Shown here one piece after another: positions 25,001 to 35,134 of a DNA stretch of 64,000 bases. The translations under genes were made by a program, and so were the position numbers. This DNA is from Cenococcum geophilum 1.58 (Eukaryota; Ascomycota; Dothideomycetes; Gloniales; Gloniaceae), in contig KV748176.1 in assembly GCA_001692895.1 (NCBI GenBank), positions 3,687,092-3,751,091 of the forward strand. Reading direction: 5' to 3'. The notes beneath the pieces were generated by a model, which saw only the letters and a program-made list of their open reading frames with translations, made no database searches and was not told the origin of the DNA. Each line of letters starts with the position of its first letter. Within the stretch, counting starts at the first letter, position 1.

Positions 25001-25468
25001 GGGTAAGGGGAAGTCCGAAATACTACAGCACTCGCTGGATGTGCTTGTGGAAGATGTTGATGGGCTGGACTCAGCTGAATAGCACGGGCTACTGGGTGCT
25101 ACTATCGGAACATAACGCGGAACAACAATGGGAACGTACTTGGGCCTAGAAGCGGAAGGCGAATGATCGGCACCGGTCGTTGGTGAATGATTAAGAGAAA
25201 TGGGGTACCTGGCCGGAGAGTAAACCTTGCGATAGGCGCGGGCTAGGGAGCTTGCAGAATCCTCAGATGGTTTCCTCTCGGTGGACTGTACCCTTTTGGT
25301 CTTTGGAGATTTTGGCCTCCTCCAGATAGATGAAGAGTCCTTGAGCGGAGCGGTGGATGATCCAACAGCGGGATATGCGATGACACCTAGAGGAATCATT
25401 GTCAGCGTAGCAATTAGATGAATTGAAAAATGACCAAAGAGAATAGGGCGAGATTCCAGGAGCGGCAT
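22076..25468 (-). CDS. Kelch-repeat protein with a C-terminal BTB-like region
   Basis: This is a single long frame of up to 1130 aa. Residues 1-310 are Ser/Pro-rich and disordered. A Kelch beta-propeller spans about 320-700 (LYVFGGRRL, KLVCYGGMSP, MVVVGGQD, FVILGNRKR repeats). A split BTB-like region follows (DFIALRGERIPVNSHLIARR near 779, then VQALVHFLYTSALPP near 903), then a poly-Ala/Gly tract (about 985-1010) and a Ser/Gly tail. Kelch-BTB proteins are usually CUL3 adaptors or polarity/Ras regulators. LZTR1 and fission-yeast Ral2 have this combination, so a Ras-pathway role is a reasonable but untested inference. The start is uncertain: a CTGAC...TAG acceptor at about 25394-25414 suggests that the first 25 residues may be intron and that an upstream exon was missed. 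Confidence 0.8.
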   Translation of the reverse strand: MPLLESRPILFGHFSIHLIATLTMIPLGVIAYPAVGSSTAPLKDSSSIWRRPKSPKTKRVQSTERKPSEDSASSLARAYRKVYSPARYPISLNHSPTTGADHSPSASRPKYVPIVVPRYVPIVAPSSPCYSAESSPSTSSTSTSSECCSISDFPLPGWKASEDSSSSKSRHVEILIPDWAQPVQRLSASPVNARSDGSIIRAPLRASPIKPASMARQTPNTSRTNTIDSQTSAPSPSQLYSDQFRGGSSAYIPSLNSSQTSLNRSDGQELTTERIPVSATSRTPGSGFPSAGPSPAILQTAGLSSTPSNTTSGLSGLVCNVHRTTGREPHPLVGATTTILGDKLYVFGGRRLSRTRPLLTADLYELDLVRRHWAQLETIGEIPPPRYFHSVCALGDTKLVCYGGMSPAPPQAGQPIPPQQGSNSDAQPEVVVMSDIHIYDVPTRTWMNIPTPDSPQGRYAHCATILPSSAVFSSPSAPLTAIHHNPPSANPNQGSLGVQLDGTGGAEMVVVGGQDSANHYIEQISVFNLRSLKWTATNTLGRSCGAYRSVVAPLNTLEPSKIGTGTRNNSDAQTQDSQRTESEMDGGSAMLIYSNYNFLDVKLELQVRLPDGTLSEKSMHGSFSPPGLRFPNGGVIDNHFVVSGTFLTSSKQEYALWALDLRTLTWSRIDAGGSIFSQGSWNRGVLWDRRNCFVILGNRKRSLVEDYNHRRINFSNICVVELEAFGLYDNPRKSAPTSAYASISSPLQTGRLDAQAGGRQLSAAAAELGQLALGLRELADMDFIALRGERIPVNSHLIARRWGPYFNQLLREASSAPLHESFDTATLRPSTITQASRNSSITITPSIKTTFSSATTLTNNTDPSASASATTPSSPFDPPDPRGPPPALRPRALYLPHTHLTVQALVHFLYTSALPPPGSPLCSPQILCSLLQIARPYRVDGLLEAVIERLHALLDGRNTAAIFNAAAMAAGGGSGVAFLGPVAGGLGASAAAAAAAAAGAGGGGEGVDAGAVVVTNGNGVGAGAASLGPGLRALRIDTDVGVVGRGAEEGDSANSATSASASEIGSASASGVGEEREVWAGELSAVVGLQKRGLRGLMEGRRIREMGRSGGGGGVSGGAGDGERVGLGIA

Positions 25469-26679
25469 GAAGAGGACGAGCTAGCAGTTTTCAAGTACCT
25501 CGAACGGCCCCCCCGGTACCAGCTGCGTGGATGGTTAGATCATTGCAGGCGTCGGTACACGATAGTATGGGTCTCGGCCAGCAACGTCAGTCTTGCATCA
25601 ACGAGGACAGCTGTCGGTAGCACTATATGACATGGAGGAGAGCTGTCGTACTACGGCAACGGTAGGCAATGGTGGCACCAGATTGTCTAAGACGCGGGAC
25701 ATGGGATGTATGGGATGTAGACACATTGAAGGAAAGAAAGAGAGAGCCTCACGTCAGCTGTATTCTTCTTTTAGCATGCACCGTTTGGCTCTGGGACGGA
25801 TGCAGGTCAGCGTGGTCAGGAGTTGAAGGGTGTTTTGCAGGCAGGTCGGGGGGTCAGCGTATACGACGAGAGGTTTCGCAGACCCAGCGCAGCGGTGGAC
25901 GAAGTGCGAAGGCCTCGGTACCACAGACCGTATGGGGGGTTAGGCGAGGCTGGAGAATGCAAGGACTTATTTCGACCATCGACAAAGCGCTGGATGCTGA
26001 AAGGGCTAGTACGCGAGTGACAGCTGCGCGCGGGCGGTTGCGGACGGCCCAGGGCGCTTTTCAGCTGGCGGGAAGGAGATGGCGTTGCGATGATAACCAC
26101 AATGATTCGAGGGCGGTTCGGGATGGCGTTGAGGTAAAATTTCGACTCGCCTGTGCTCGCCCAAGGCCGCATATTTCAGTCTCCATTCCGCTCCCCTGCC
26201 CGGTTCCTGGGTCAGCCTGGGACAGCACTGGCCTTGGACCTCAAAGCTGGAGCCCTTCCAGGCGTCATCCCGTTCGGATGCCCTGTGAACCGGCTTTGTG
26301 GTTCTATGTCAAGAAGGGGGTCGTCGGCGGGTTCGGCACGACAAGCGCCTCGTTTCAGGCCCAGCTCAATGACAAATGCTTGAAGCTTGATCGCATTCAA
26401 GTCCTGGGTATGTCAAGCTAGCCGTTTCAGCCCTACGGAAAAGTTTTGCATATCCCTATATAGAGCACGTAGTGTTCTGGAAGCATGACAAAGTTTTGTG
26501 GGATTCAGTCTAAAGCAGCCACAACTCCTAGTTTGCATTTGGCTTTGACGATCCTCCTGAAGTTTCCTCCCGTGTTCTGTGTCGATGCCCAAACACAGGC
26601 TATGTTTCCAAATACTCATTGCACAACGCCGGTCATAGCAATAACCCGGTCCCCCGCCCTTGTTCATGCCTATCCATTC
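25469..26679. other. Intergenic DNA between the Kelch gene and peroxiredoxin
   Basis: This is the presumed promoter and 5' UTR of the Kelch gene plus the downstream flank of the peroxiredoxin gene. A 250-codon plus-strand frame (25669-26421) overlaps several other open frames in both strands and has no domain. It is more likely chance openness in GC-rich DNA. Confidence 0.5.
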
Positions 26680-27424
26680 TTACACATTTGCACTAGTCTT
26701 CTCCTTTGGCAGTGGAGTGAATCGCAAGTATGGCTTGACGATCCTGAAGTTAGGGAACAGCTCCTTGGCCAATTCATTGTTGACCGAAGGGTGAACAATC
26801 ACGTCCTCACCAGGCACCCAGTCAATGGGAGTAGTGATCCTGTTCTTGTCGCCAGTTTGCAATGAATCGATGACACGAAGAACCTCAGCAGTGTTACGGC
26901 CAGTGGAAGCCGGGTATGAGAGGATGAGACGAATGGTCTTCTTTGGGTCGATGATGAAGACCGATCGGATTGTGAACGCGATACCCTTGGAGTCGACGTT
27001 GGTGGTGTCTTGGTGGTCCAGCCTAGGGGACAGGCTTTAGACGGTGTTTTCCTGCCTGGAAAGGGTGAAAAGCTTACATGTCGTAGAGATATGCGACCTT
27101 CCTCTCCTTGTCCCCGATGATTGGGAACGTCAGATTGCTGCCGGAGATGTCGTTGATATCCTTGATCCATCCTCCATGGCTCTCGATTGTGTTCGCCGAC
27201 AATCCAATGAGCTTCACGCCGCGCTTGGTGAATTCTGGCTCGAGTTTCGCGAAGGCGCCCAGCTCGGTCGTGCAAACGGGTGTGTAGTCCTCTGGGTGAG
27301 AGAACAACACCACCCAGCTTTCGCCGATGAACTCATGGAAGTTGATGGGTCCGTTGGTGGTCTCGGCATCGAAGTTGGGAGCAATGCTTCCAAGACGGAG
27401 AGGTTCGGCGCGCTGTTCAGCCAT
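26680..27424 (-). CDS. 1-Cys peroxiredoxin (Prx6 family)
   Basis: There are two exons, 27424-27078 and 27022-26680, giving 229 aa. The 55-nt intron (27023-27077; GTAAGC...CTAG) splits the ATG codon of ..LYDM-LDHQ.., a junction that restores the family sequence. The peroxidatic cysteine is in SHPEDYTPVCTTELG (about residue 46). The C terminus has the Prx6-type ITTPIDWVPGEDVIVHP and FPNFRIVKPYLRFTPLP blocks. No second resolving cysteine typical of 2-Cys enzymes is apparent. It reduces H2O2 and organic peroxides. The chosen Met (MAEQRAEPLRLG) gives a cytosolic form. An in-frame upstream Met at 27493 would add a short hydrophobic leader and is less likely. It is transcribed divergently from the MFS gene at 28.5 kb. 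Confidence 0.93.
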
Positions 27425-28544
27425 GGTGATCTGGTTTTTAGGAAAAAAAGTCAGACCCAAGCAAACCAAGCAAACAAGTGGGGTGCATCTCACGTTTCAC
27501 AGGCCAAGGCACTGGAGGTTCTTGAGAAGCTGGGAAATAACAAGTGTCTCGACAGAAAAGACTTCCTCAGAATTCAGAGAGGCAGAAGAGGACAAAGGAG
27601 CGTGAGGGTCTGAAGTGCGGCATGAGCTTAATTTGTATGTTTGTCGACTAATTTAGTGCAATTGCGTGCTCGACATGCTCTCTTGCTCACAATCTTAACG
27701 ACCCCACGCCACCCCCTCACACCAATGATGTACTACCAAGACGAGATACGAGCAGCATCACATGGGAGAGGCGACATTCCGCGGTGCCGACTCCGTAAAA
27801 AGCGACCTTATTCGGTGCATGCCTAAGCTGTCGCGTATTGCTCCTTATGTATCAATCCTCCGCCGCTATCCTGCTATGTCACAATGAATCTACCCAAAAA
27901 ATTATCAGCAGTACAAATTTCGGAACTCCTTCTCTTACTCTTTGCTAATGGACTTTTACGGCTGCAGAATCCAAGATTCGGCTCCAGAACATGTTGGGAA
28001 ACCTTTAAGGCTAGAACACCACGTAGTACACATCGTGAGAGTCGTCCCAATAGTAATCACCCAATCCGAGAAATGGCTGACCGTCTTTCTGGATCCTGGA
28101 TTTTCCCACTGTCGATATGGCACCCGTCTCCGAGGGATCTGCCCTGAGCATCGCTTCCCTATGCATCTTCAGTTAGCCGGCCTGCACACCCTCGTTGTTG
28201 ATGGCGCCGCTCCATTCCTTCGGTTCCCAGCTGAGCAGTGAGCTGAACGCTCTGGATAATCGGAAACCCGGCCGTCTACCAACCATGTGTCGTTCAATAG
28301 ACCCTTCTGCGGCTACTGAGCGCCATCCGACGCTTAATGTTAGGATATGCAGAGCTCCGGTTCTAACCAATTTTCTTGGTGGGTCACATTTCAACATAGC
28401 TAGCTATTTGTATTTCACTGACCCTCTTTGTGAAACCCCTCACTCAGATCCTTCTTCCTGCCTCTGCGCTGGGCTTTTCTTTTTAATGCGACCTCTTCTC
28501 CTTCATCTTTACACTCCCAGCCATTAAAGTGTTGCCCCCCTGCC
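27425..28544. promoter_or_regulatory. Shared upstream region of peroxiredoxin (-) and the MFS transporter (+)
   Basis: This is 1.1 kb between divergent genes. It is pyrimidine-rich before the MFS start (28430-28540), as is common in fungal promoters. The small open frames here have no domain. No specific binding site can be asserted. Confidence 0.45.
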
Positions 28545-30269
28545 ATGCCGAGGACGTCATCTCAAATCTTAAGTTCCGGGGATAAACCGGGAATAACCCC
28601 TCCAACGGATCGTTTATATCCGCAAAAAGCAGACTTGGAGGAGTCCGTCAAGGATGATTCTGAAGATCGCGAGGGGATGAGCGATGGCGGAGGGGCCATT
28701 GTCTACCATTACCTTACCTTCGAGACCGAGTTACCCCCGCCTTCAGCCATCCACCTCTCAAGCAACCAGTCACTCCAGTCACTCCAGTCACCCCAGTCAC
28801 CCCAGTCACCTCTACCGGGACCTCCGAATCTCAAGAAGTATACCTCTCCATTCGAATGGTCCGACTTCCACAAACGCTTCATCATATGGCTATCTTGCGC
28901 TGTAACAGCATTGACCGCCTTCTCCGCTGGCTCTTACAGCCCAGGAATAGAGCAAATGATAGCGGAGTGGCACGTTAGCGGTGTCGCTGCACTTGTTGGC
29001 ATCACCGCGTTTACCACCGGCTTCGGCGTTGCTCCCATGGTCTTGGCGCCTTTCTCCGAGATCAACGGCAGATACCCTGTCTTTATGGTCTCCGGCATCC
29101 TCTTCGTAATCTGCCAGCTATGTTCTGCCGTAACTCGCTCGTATGCGGGTATGCTCGTAGCTCGCTTCTTCCTCGGAGTGGGCGGGTCAACATTCTCAAC
29201 GATGGTTGGAGGCGTGGTTAGCGATATATATCATACAGAAGATCGGAACACCCCCATGGCATTGTTCTCTGGGGCAGCGCTATTTGGGACCGGGTGGGGA
29301 CCGCTAGTATGCGGTTTCGTGGCCCAGAATACAACATGGCGCTGGATCTTCTACCTACAGACTATCACATGCGGCGTCATGATCGCACTTGTCTGTGTCT
29401 TCTTCAGAGAGACTAGGGGGAGCGTTCTCCTGAGCCGCAAAGCCAAAGCACTCAACCGGTGGTACGAAGCTCGAGAAGCAGCTGGCTACTACGGCTTCGA
29501 CATGCCCTCTGACTCCGCCGACATGGAAAAGGTGTCTCAGCGCATTCGGTGGAAAGTCAAGTCGGACGAAGAGCGCAGCAGCATAGGCAAAATGATCGGA
29601 ATCTCTCTCTACCGCCCCTTCCACCTCCTCCTGACCGAGCCCGTCGTCTTCTGGTTCTCGCTCTGGGTCGCCTTCAGCTGGGCGGTCCTCTACCTCACCC
29701 TCGCGGCCATCCCGCTCGTCTTCCGCGATAAGCACCACTTCACGCTCTCGCAAGCCAACGCCGTCTTCGCCTCCATGTGCATCGGCTCGATCCTCGCCAC
29801 CGTCCTCTCCATCTACCAAGAAAAGCTAGCCAAGCGGCACGGGAAAATCGCCTCGACCCCAGAGGGCCGCCTGTACTTCTCGTGCGTGGAGAGCGCACTC
29901 ATGCCAATCGGCCTGTTCATGTTTGGCTGGACGTCCGCATCCAGAATCCATTGGATCGTGCCGACCATCGCCATCGCGCTCGCCACCATCGGCATCTTCT
30001 CCGTCTACCTCGCCGTCTTCAACTACCTCGCCGACACGTACCACCGCTACGCCAGCTCCGCCCTCGCCGCCCAGTCCTTCTGCCGCAACATCCTCGCCGG
30101 CCTCTTCCCCCTCGTCACAACCCAGATGTACAAGCAGTTGACGTATGGCGGCGCGAGCAGCTTGCTGGGCGGGGTGGGCGCCCTGCTGACGCTCGTGCCG
30201 TGGATACTGGTGTTTTACGGGCCGAGGATCAGGGCGAGGAGTCGCTTTGCTAGCGAGATTATGGAGTGA
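28545..30269 (+). CDS. MFS transporter, DHA1 type (multidrug/polyamine-like)
   Basis: This is a single exon of 574 aa. A polar N terminus (1-105) includes a small SLQSLQSPQSPQSP repeat encoded by tandem CCAGTCAC units (28767-28808). Twelve hydrophobic segments follow in two six-helix halves, starting near residue 115 and separated by a long charged loop (about 300-355, KAKALNRWYEAREAAGYYG). The loop between helices 2 and 3 carries the MFS signature APFSEINGRYPVF. The DHA1 drug:H+ antiporter family in fungi exports toxic compounds, polyamines or secondary metabolites at the plasma membrane. The substrate cannot be told. The ATG at 28545 follows a pyrimidine-rich leader and is the first in frame. 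Confidence 0.9.
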   Translation: MPRTSSQILSSGDKPGITPPTDRLYPQKADLEESVKDDSEDREGMSDGGGAIVYHYLTFETELPPPSAIHLSSNQSLQSLQSPQSPQSPLPGPPNLKKYTSPFEWSDFHKRFIIWLSCAVTALTAFSAGSYSPGIEQMIAEWHVSGVAALVGITAFTTGFGVAPMVLAPFSEINGRYPVFMVSGILFVICQLCSAVTRSYAGMLVARFFLGVGGSTFSTMVGGVVSDIYHTEDRNTPMALFSGAALFGTGWGPLVCGFVAQNTTWRWIFYLQTITCGVMIALVCVFFRETRGSVLLSRKAKALNRWYEAREAAGYYGFDMPSDSADMEKVSQRIRWKVKSDEERSSIGKMIGISLYRPFHLLLTEPVVFWFSLWVAFSWAVLYLTLAAIPLVFRDKHHFTLSQANAVFASMCIGSILATVLSIYQEKLAKRHGKIASTPEGRLYFSCVESALMPIGLFMFGWTSASRIHWIVPTIAIALATIGIFSVYLAVFNYLADTYHRYASSALAAQSFCRNILAGLFPLVTTQMYKQLTYGGASSLLGGVGALLTLVPWILVFYGPRIRARSRFASEIME

Positions 30270-31089
30270 GGCAAGTACCCCGCTGTTTTTAGGAACGCTA
30301 GCTGGAGTGCGTTGTCATGCCTGGTTTATCCTCACTGCGTGTTTGGTTGGATGATACCCTAATGAGGCCAATTTGGATGTTTGTGAAAGTTTCGGCTGCG
30401 GCCTGGTCGTTGCTGCTTGGATTCTGGTCATGTTTGCGTGTGAGGATCCGGTCTATCTCATAAGTCGGATCCTTCGTGGAGAATTCGTTGGTTGGTAAGG
30501 AGCAGTTCGTCCGTGCACACCAACAATTCACCAAGGGTCTGATTTATGAGATAAGATCTGGTTAGGGATCGCATTGATGCCATGAGATGCACGGCCGATT
30601 TTGCGGGACTCGGCAGGCTGGGTAGATGGGTTTTTTTGCCTATCCACCGCTGTAGAGCAACGATATCTATATTACTGGATATTTTACTTCGTGTTGAATT
30701 GAGGGTTGTCAGGTTATTTCTAGTCCACGGGCAATCCGGCCTAGGATTTGGAATTTAGAGATCGGTGAGGAGAGTAGAGTTGGATTGTCAATTGATATGC
30801 ATTTTATGGGCGCCAAGAGCATTTATTCCGCGGCGAGTTATAAAAGCCGTAGTGGTAAGGCGGCTCTCGGAATTTTGGTCGTGGGAAAAATAAGCCGAAA
30901 GGAGCCCTCGAAAAGAACTGATAGGTTACTGGATGCTGTTGGCAAATTTCTCATATTAACAAGTGGAGAGTTTGACACGATGAAACTTTACGTCTTGGAA
31001 CTAAGAACCCTGCTTAGGATGATGCTAGTAGCAAGATTTAGTAGAAGAAGAGCCAAACAATTATTCTCAAATACCATCCGAAATAAAAC
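30270..31089. other. Intergenic DNA with a repeat
   Basis: This is the flank between the convergent MFS and F-box genes. It contains the GAGATAAG repeat copy at 30487-30558. No other gene is seen. A 102-codon plus frame (30785-31093) lacks any domain. Confidence 0.5.
30487..30558. repeat. Dispersed repeat with hairpin, copy 1
   Basis: This shares TAAGGAGCAGT and CTGATTTATGAGATAAG with 33102-33170. A stem GTTGGT (30487-30492) / ACCAAC (30519-30524) can form. An outer inverted pair, TCTATCTCATAAGTC (about 30452-30466) and GATTTATGAGATAAGATC (30541-30558), suggests a MITE remnant. Confidence 0.55.
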
Positions 31090-32394
31090 CTAGACTAAAA
31101 TTTGAAGAGAAAGAGGCCAATGCTTGCGGCGCTGCCAGCCTATCCAATCACCGTCCACCATGACTATAGAAGAAATGAGGTCGTTCATAAAATTCATAAT
31201 ATCTGGCCCTTCATAATGAAAACGATCTGAAAGACCGGATCCATTCTTGCTCCCAGGAGATTTGAATGCAATTCGGGAATGACCCTGGCAAAACCATTGC
31301 CCAGAAATCTTCTTAAGCTGCATTTTGTCCCCAATAAATTTAAAAATGTCCCTTATGTTCCCATCGTTGACTTTAAAACCGCACAGTTTAAGACAAGAGA
31401 TTTTTGGGGAGAGCTTTGCAAAGGCATTAATAATGCTATCTTGGTCAGTACAGATCCATATTAGGTCTAATGTCGTTATGTTTCTAAAATCCAGAGTATC
31501 GGCTAGGCGGATAAGAAATGAACTAGCGCTTCGTCGGTATGCCAAATTCAACCCCAATCTGTTGATATTAGGAGCCAGAATGAAGAATTGCACAATACTA
31601 TCCACTATACCGACCCACCCTGGGTTCCGCAAATTGGCAGACCATGCGATATACAACTGCAGGTGGAGCAACTTCTCCAGGGAGCAGTCACTTGGATTAA
31701 ACCATCTCGGAGACGGTAAGTCGAGTGGGATTTCATTTTTACCCCAAGACATCTCACAGTCCATGATAACTGACTCCAATGGGAGCTTGGCTGTCACCGC
31801 AGCGTGTAGAGCAAGAGTGAAGGTTCTGGTAAATTGGGTAAATGCAGTCGTGTCCTTTGGCGATTTCCAACCGGCGGCCACCTTGCTGGATTGAGATTGC
31901 CCATAGCTGCTCAATGGGTGAATATCGTCACACCATTCACCAGCCTCAATCGTAAGCAGTGAATAGTCTCGGATTTCGAGAGTAGAGCAGTTGGGTAGAT
32001 TAGCGAAGGCTTCCTGGAGGATTATTGCGTCAAGACCTGTTCGTTTCATATATCGGTTCTCATTAACATAGCGAAGATAATCTTGCAGACTTTGCTTCCT
32101 ATCTTCCTCATCCCTGGCTGTTACTGGAAATATTGCTGTGTTGGAATCGTGGGGACCAAGTACAACAGTCCTCAGGCTTTCTCTCAATCTTGACTTTGAA
32201 ATGGCGAGTAAAGCCTCGAGGCCATAAAGAGATGGAAAGAATTGTTTTATAGTGAAATGCTCCTGCGTGAAGTAATGGAACGTCTTCGTGCTAAGCTCAC
32301 GGCATGTGAGACGGAGGTTGAATAAGTCCTCGAGTGGTAAGAATGAAGCGATAATTTCGACCAATTCTACGGGTAGCTGGAAGAGACGAGACAT
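31090..32394 (-). CDS. F-box protein, uncharacterised
   Basis: This is a single exon. From Met 32394 (MSRLFQLPVELVEIIASF) it encodes 434 aa. An in-frame upstream Met at 32418 would add eight hydrophobic residues and is less typical. The F-box is at residues 3-45 (LPVELVEIIASFLPLEDLFNLRLTCREL). The rest, about 390 aa, has scattered Leu-rich segments without a recognised repeat. F-box proteins recruit substrates to SCF ubiquitin ligases through Skp1. The substrate is unknown. Large species-specific families of such proteins are common in filamentous fungi. Confidence 0.78.
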   Translation of the reverse strand: MSRLFQLPVELVEIIASFLPLEDLFNLRLTCRELSTKTFHYFTQEHFTIKQFFPSLYGLEALLAISKSRLRESLRTVVLGPHDSNTAIFPVTARDEEDRKQSLQDYLRYVNENRYMKRTGLDAIILQEAFANLPNCSTLEIRDYSLLTIEAGEWCDDIHPLSSYGQSQSSKVAAGWKSPKDTTAFTQFTRTFTLALHAAVTAKLPLESVIMDCEMSWGKNEIPLDLPSPRWFNPSDCSLEKLLHLQLYIAWSANLRNPGWVGIVDSIVQFFILAPNINRLGLNLAYRRSASSFLIRLADTLDFRNITTLDLIWICTDQDSIINAFAKLSPKISCLKLCGFKVNDGNIRDIFKFIGDKMQLKKISGQWFCQGHSRIAFKSPGSKNGSGLSDRFHYEGPDIMNFMNDLISSIVMVDGDWIGWQRRKHWPLSLQILV

Positions 32395-33023
32395 CTGAAA
32401 GACCAAAAGGAACAACAACTAATTCATGTACATTGCTGTCAGCTCAGTAAGGCCTCATGGAGCTTCCATTGAAGTTTGGTGACCTACCAGATTGAATGGT
32501 AAGGGGTTAAACTCTTAAAAGAGTGGCCTTGCAGAATGAGTATTAGTATAGAGCAGGCGTGGCTGCTCATGCAAACCTCGATATGGGTTGGAAAGCCGTC
32601 AAAGAGGTGTTCTTGTCGTATTTTTGCAAGTTCAAATATCGTACGCGTTTTTATTTAAAGTTTTTATTGCTGCCTACCCCTGCAGCAAGGTACCTTTCGA
32701 ACTCAGTTAGATCAGCTCGTGCTTGGTCATGGGGCATTTTGGACCAAAATCTGACCAACTGCCCATGTCCAACTCTTATATAATAAAGCTACAATGTCGC
32801 CACAACGTGGAGGCGATAGAGAAGGCAAAGAGCTTTTACCTCGTAGTATTTTGAAGATAATTAGGCCTAGAGAAGTACGTAAGGTATGGCAGTGAGGCAA
32901 GATTTTAAAAACTGTCAGACCATTGAGCAGGCTGGCGGAAATGATACATATGATGCTCTATGAGGAAGAATCTAAGAGGCTCAATGGCCCGAGAAGATAT
33001 CTGCGAGATGGCCCGCGCGCTGT

Positions 33024-33041
33024 CACGTGATCTATCACGTG
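33024..33041. promoter_or_regulatory. Two CACGTG palindromes, 12 bp apart
   Basis: CACGTG occurs at 33024-33029 and again at 33036-33041. Such E-boxes are bound by bHLH factors of the Cbf1 type. The position is upstream of both the F-box gene (-) and the RBR gene (+). Function is an inference only. Confidence 0.3.
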
Positions 33042-33101
33042 CACGTCGCCGAGCTCAAAGAGACTGCCCAAGTACCCACCAAGCTTGGACCATAAGATCT
33101 C

Positions 33102-33170
33102 GTTTGTTTGGATAAGGAGCAGTATGCCCACAAACAATCTACGGAGGGGCTGATTTATGAGATAAGAACC
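33102..33170. repeat. Dispersed repeat with hairpin, copy 2
   Basis: This is homologous to 30487-30558. Here the potential stem is GTTTGT (33102-33107) / ACAAAC (33130-33135), so the pairing is kept although the bases differ from copy 1. Confidence 0.5.
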
Positions 33171-33795
33171 ACTTGAGCATATTTGGGCTTAGTGATCACC
33201 GAGAAGCTGATGCTTAAAACTGCTCCAAAGGTCGTTATTAGTATTTCTAAGAGGATATTCAGATACGGCTTAGTAGAAAATATATCTTGCACTCTGACAG
33301 TTCATTGCCTACAAAATTCATCCCCACTTTCACTCCTATTGGTCAGGTAAATTTTCACCGGAACTCCCACTTTTCGGGTCTTAGCGTAGCCTTACTCCCC
33401 GCAGTATTGGCCCTGGCCAAGGGACAACGACACCTTCACCACCCTTACTGTGGCCTTAAAGCAACAAGGGGAAAACTCGGCAGCCATGCCAGCCAATCCA
33501 GCGTCTCTGTTGCAAAGACACCACAGCAGGCACCTGGTCGCATTTCCCCCTCCCTTCTACGGTTTATCTGCCAGTTCACGTGGTCCTCAATTGACTCAGT
33601 CGAGGTTATCTTCTTTTCAGCCGCGATAGCAGCAGTCTGCGCTTTTGCCCTGTACAAGCATATTTTCACTCTTCTGGGCCTCGTAAAATAGTGTAAGACC
33701 CAAGTTCATCTTTATTCGCTGTTTCGCAGCGTTTCCATCTTACATACGTCCTTACAAAGAGATTTCAAAGTGAACACAGCCTTTAAAAGTATAAT

Positions 33796-35134
33796 ATGGG
33801 CCAAGCAGCAGCGAGACTGCTATTTGACCGTTCAGAGGGCAGCTTCCCGTCTAGAACACGACGATACTTGTCTGATCACAGCAGTGATGATGAACCGCTC
33901 GGATCCAAGAAAAAATCATCTCACTCCACCCGAGAGATACGGTCTAGATCTTACTCAAGATCTGATGGGCATTCAAAAAGGCACCGAGTCGAAGCTGGGA
34001 CAAAGACGCGGGTTTCGACAAGAACAGCTTCAAGCCGCCGCGCAACTACAGAACGGGGACTCGCCCCAGCTTCCTTAGGTGGCTTATATTCCAGCGAACA
34101 TAGCCAAAATGCAAGACCACCGCTACGGCGTAGAAATGCTGAGCTGAATGTTTCACGCCCTGATCGGAATCGACGATCCAACAGCACTCGTCGAGATAAA
34201 GAGCCTAGAACCTCGAAGTCCAATTCTCGCACGAAGCAACAGAATAGGTCTGGACAGGCCACAAGAAGTGCAACTCCCAAGCGAAAGAGTCGGGAATCAA
34301 AATCACGAAGAAGAGAAGAGTTATGGGACAGTGGCCAACAGCCTAGAGATCACGGTCCGCAAAAAGATTGCATCGTCTGCGCAAATACTCTGCCTATCAA
34401 ACACTTCCCTAGTCGGCCCCCAACCGCAGCATGCACACATGAAGTGCAAGTTTGCAAAGGATGTTTGAGAGAATGGATCCGGTCCGAATTCGAATCCAAA
34501 GTGTGGGATCAGATCAACTGTCCCGAATGCCGCTCACGAATGCAGTACGAAGATATCCGCAAATTTGCCCCCTCGGTAGTTTTTCGCAAGTAGGTTCATC
34601 ATAGTTACTCAAAAATGATAATGTTCATACTCACCTGTCCGTAGATACGATAGACTCTCCACCAAAGCCGCCTTCGAAACTATCCCGGGCTTCCGATGGT
34701 GTACTACCAAGGGATGCAAATCCGGCCAAGTTCACAACGCGGGACCAGAGGCACCGATATTTGAGTGTGCGAGCTGCGGCAACCGGCAATGTGTTGTACA
34801 CAACCGGCGCTGGCATGAAGGCGAGACTTGCGCCGAGTACGATTATCGTACGGATGGTAAGCAGAAGAAAGCGGAGGAACAAGCGTCAAAGAAGGTCATT
34901 CTGGAAACCACGAAGAAGTGCCCGGGGTGTAAATGGGATATTGAGAAAAACTACGGATGTGATCACATGACATGTAAGGATTAAACGCTAGATGTGTTGC
35001 CTTTTCTTAGCTAACTGACGGATGCAGGTTCTAAGTGCAGGCATGAATTTTGCTGGGTCTGCCTTGCGCCTTATCGACCAATTCGCGACCAGGGCAACCA
35101 CATGCATCGAGAGGATTGCCGGTATTTTTCATAA
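33796..35134 (+). CDS. RBR-type E3 ubiquitin ligase with Ser/Arg-rich N terminus
   Basis: There are three exons, 33796-34589, 34645-34973 and 35028-35134, with introns of 55 nt (GTAGGT...GTAG) and 54 nt (GTAAGG...GCTAAC...CAG), giving 409 aa. Residues 1-190 are highly basic, with many SR, RS and RRR pairs. RING1 is about 192-245 (CIVC...CTHEVQVCKGC...CPEC). The IBR is about 284-327 (CTTKGC...CASCGNRQCVVH...C). RING2 is 357-386 (CPGC...CWVC), with the catalytic-type Cys370 in IEKNYGCDHMTC. RBR enzymes form a thioester on that cysteine and pass ubiquitin to the target. The SR-rich tail suggests nuclear location or RNA-processing partners, which is an inference. It ends shortly after RING2, as in many fungal homologues. 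Confidence 0.88.

Larger units (their letters stand above)
32395..33795. other. Intergenic region upstream of the second RBR gene
   Basis: This holds the second copy of the GAGATAAG repeat (33102-33170) and a pair of CACGTG sites (33024-33041). A 134-codon plus-strand frame (33287-33691) ends in a hydrophobic segment (SVEVIFFSAAIAAVCAFALY) and could be a small membrane protein, but it has no recognised family and may be 5' leader. Confidence 0.4.

Noticed and set aside
25669-26421. 250-codon plus-strand open frame between the Kelch and peroxiredoxin genes
   Set aside because: It overlaps other open frames in both strands, has no domain and uses low-complexity Arg/Gly/Trp composition typical of chance frames in GC-rich DNA.
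29355-30253. Several Arg/Asp-rich frames on both strands
   Set aside because: These are shadows of the DHA1 transporter coding sequence.
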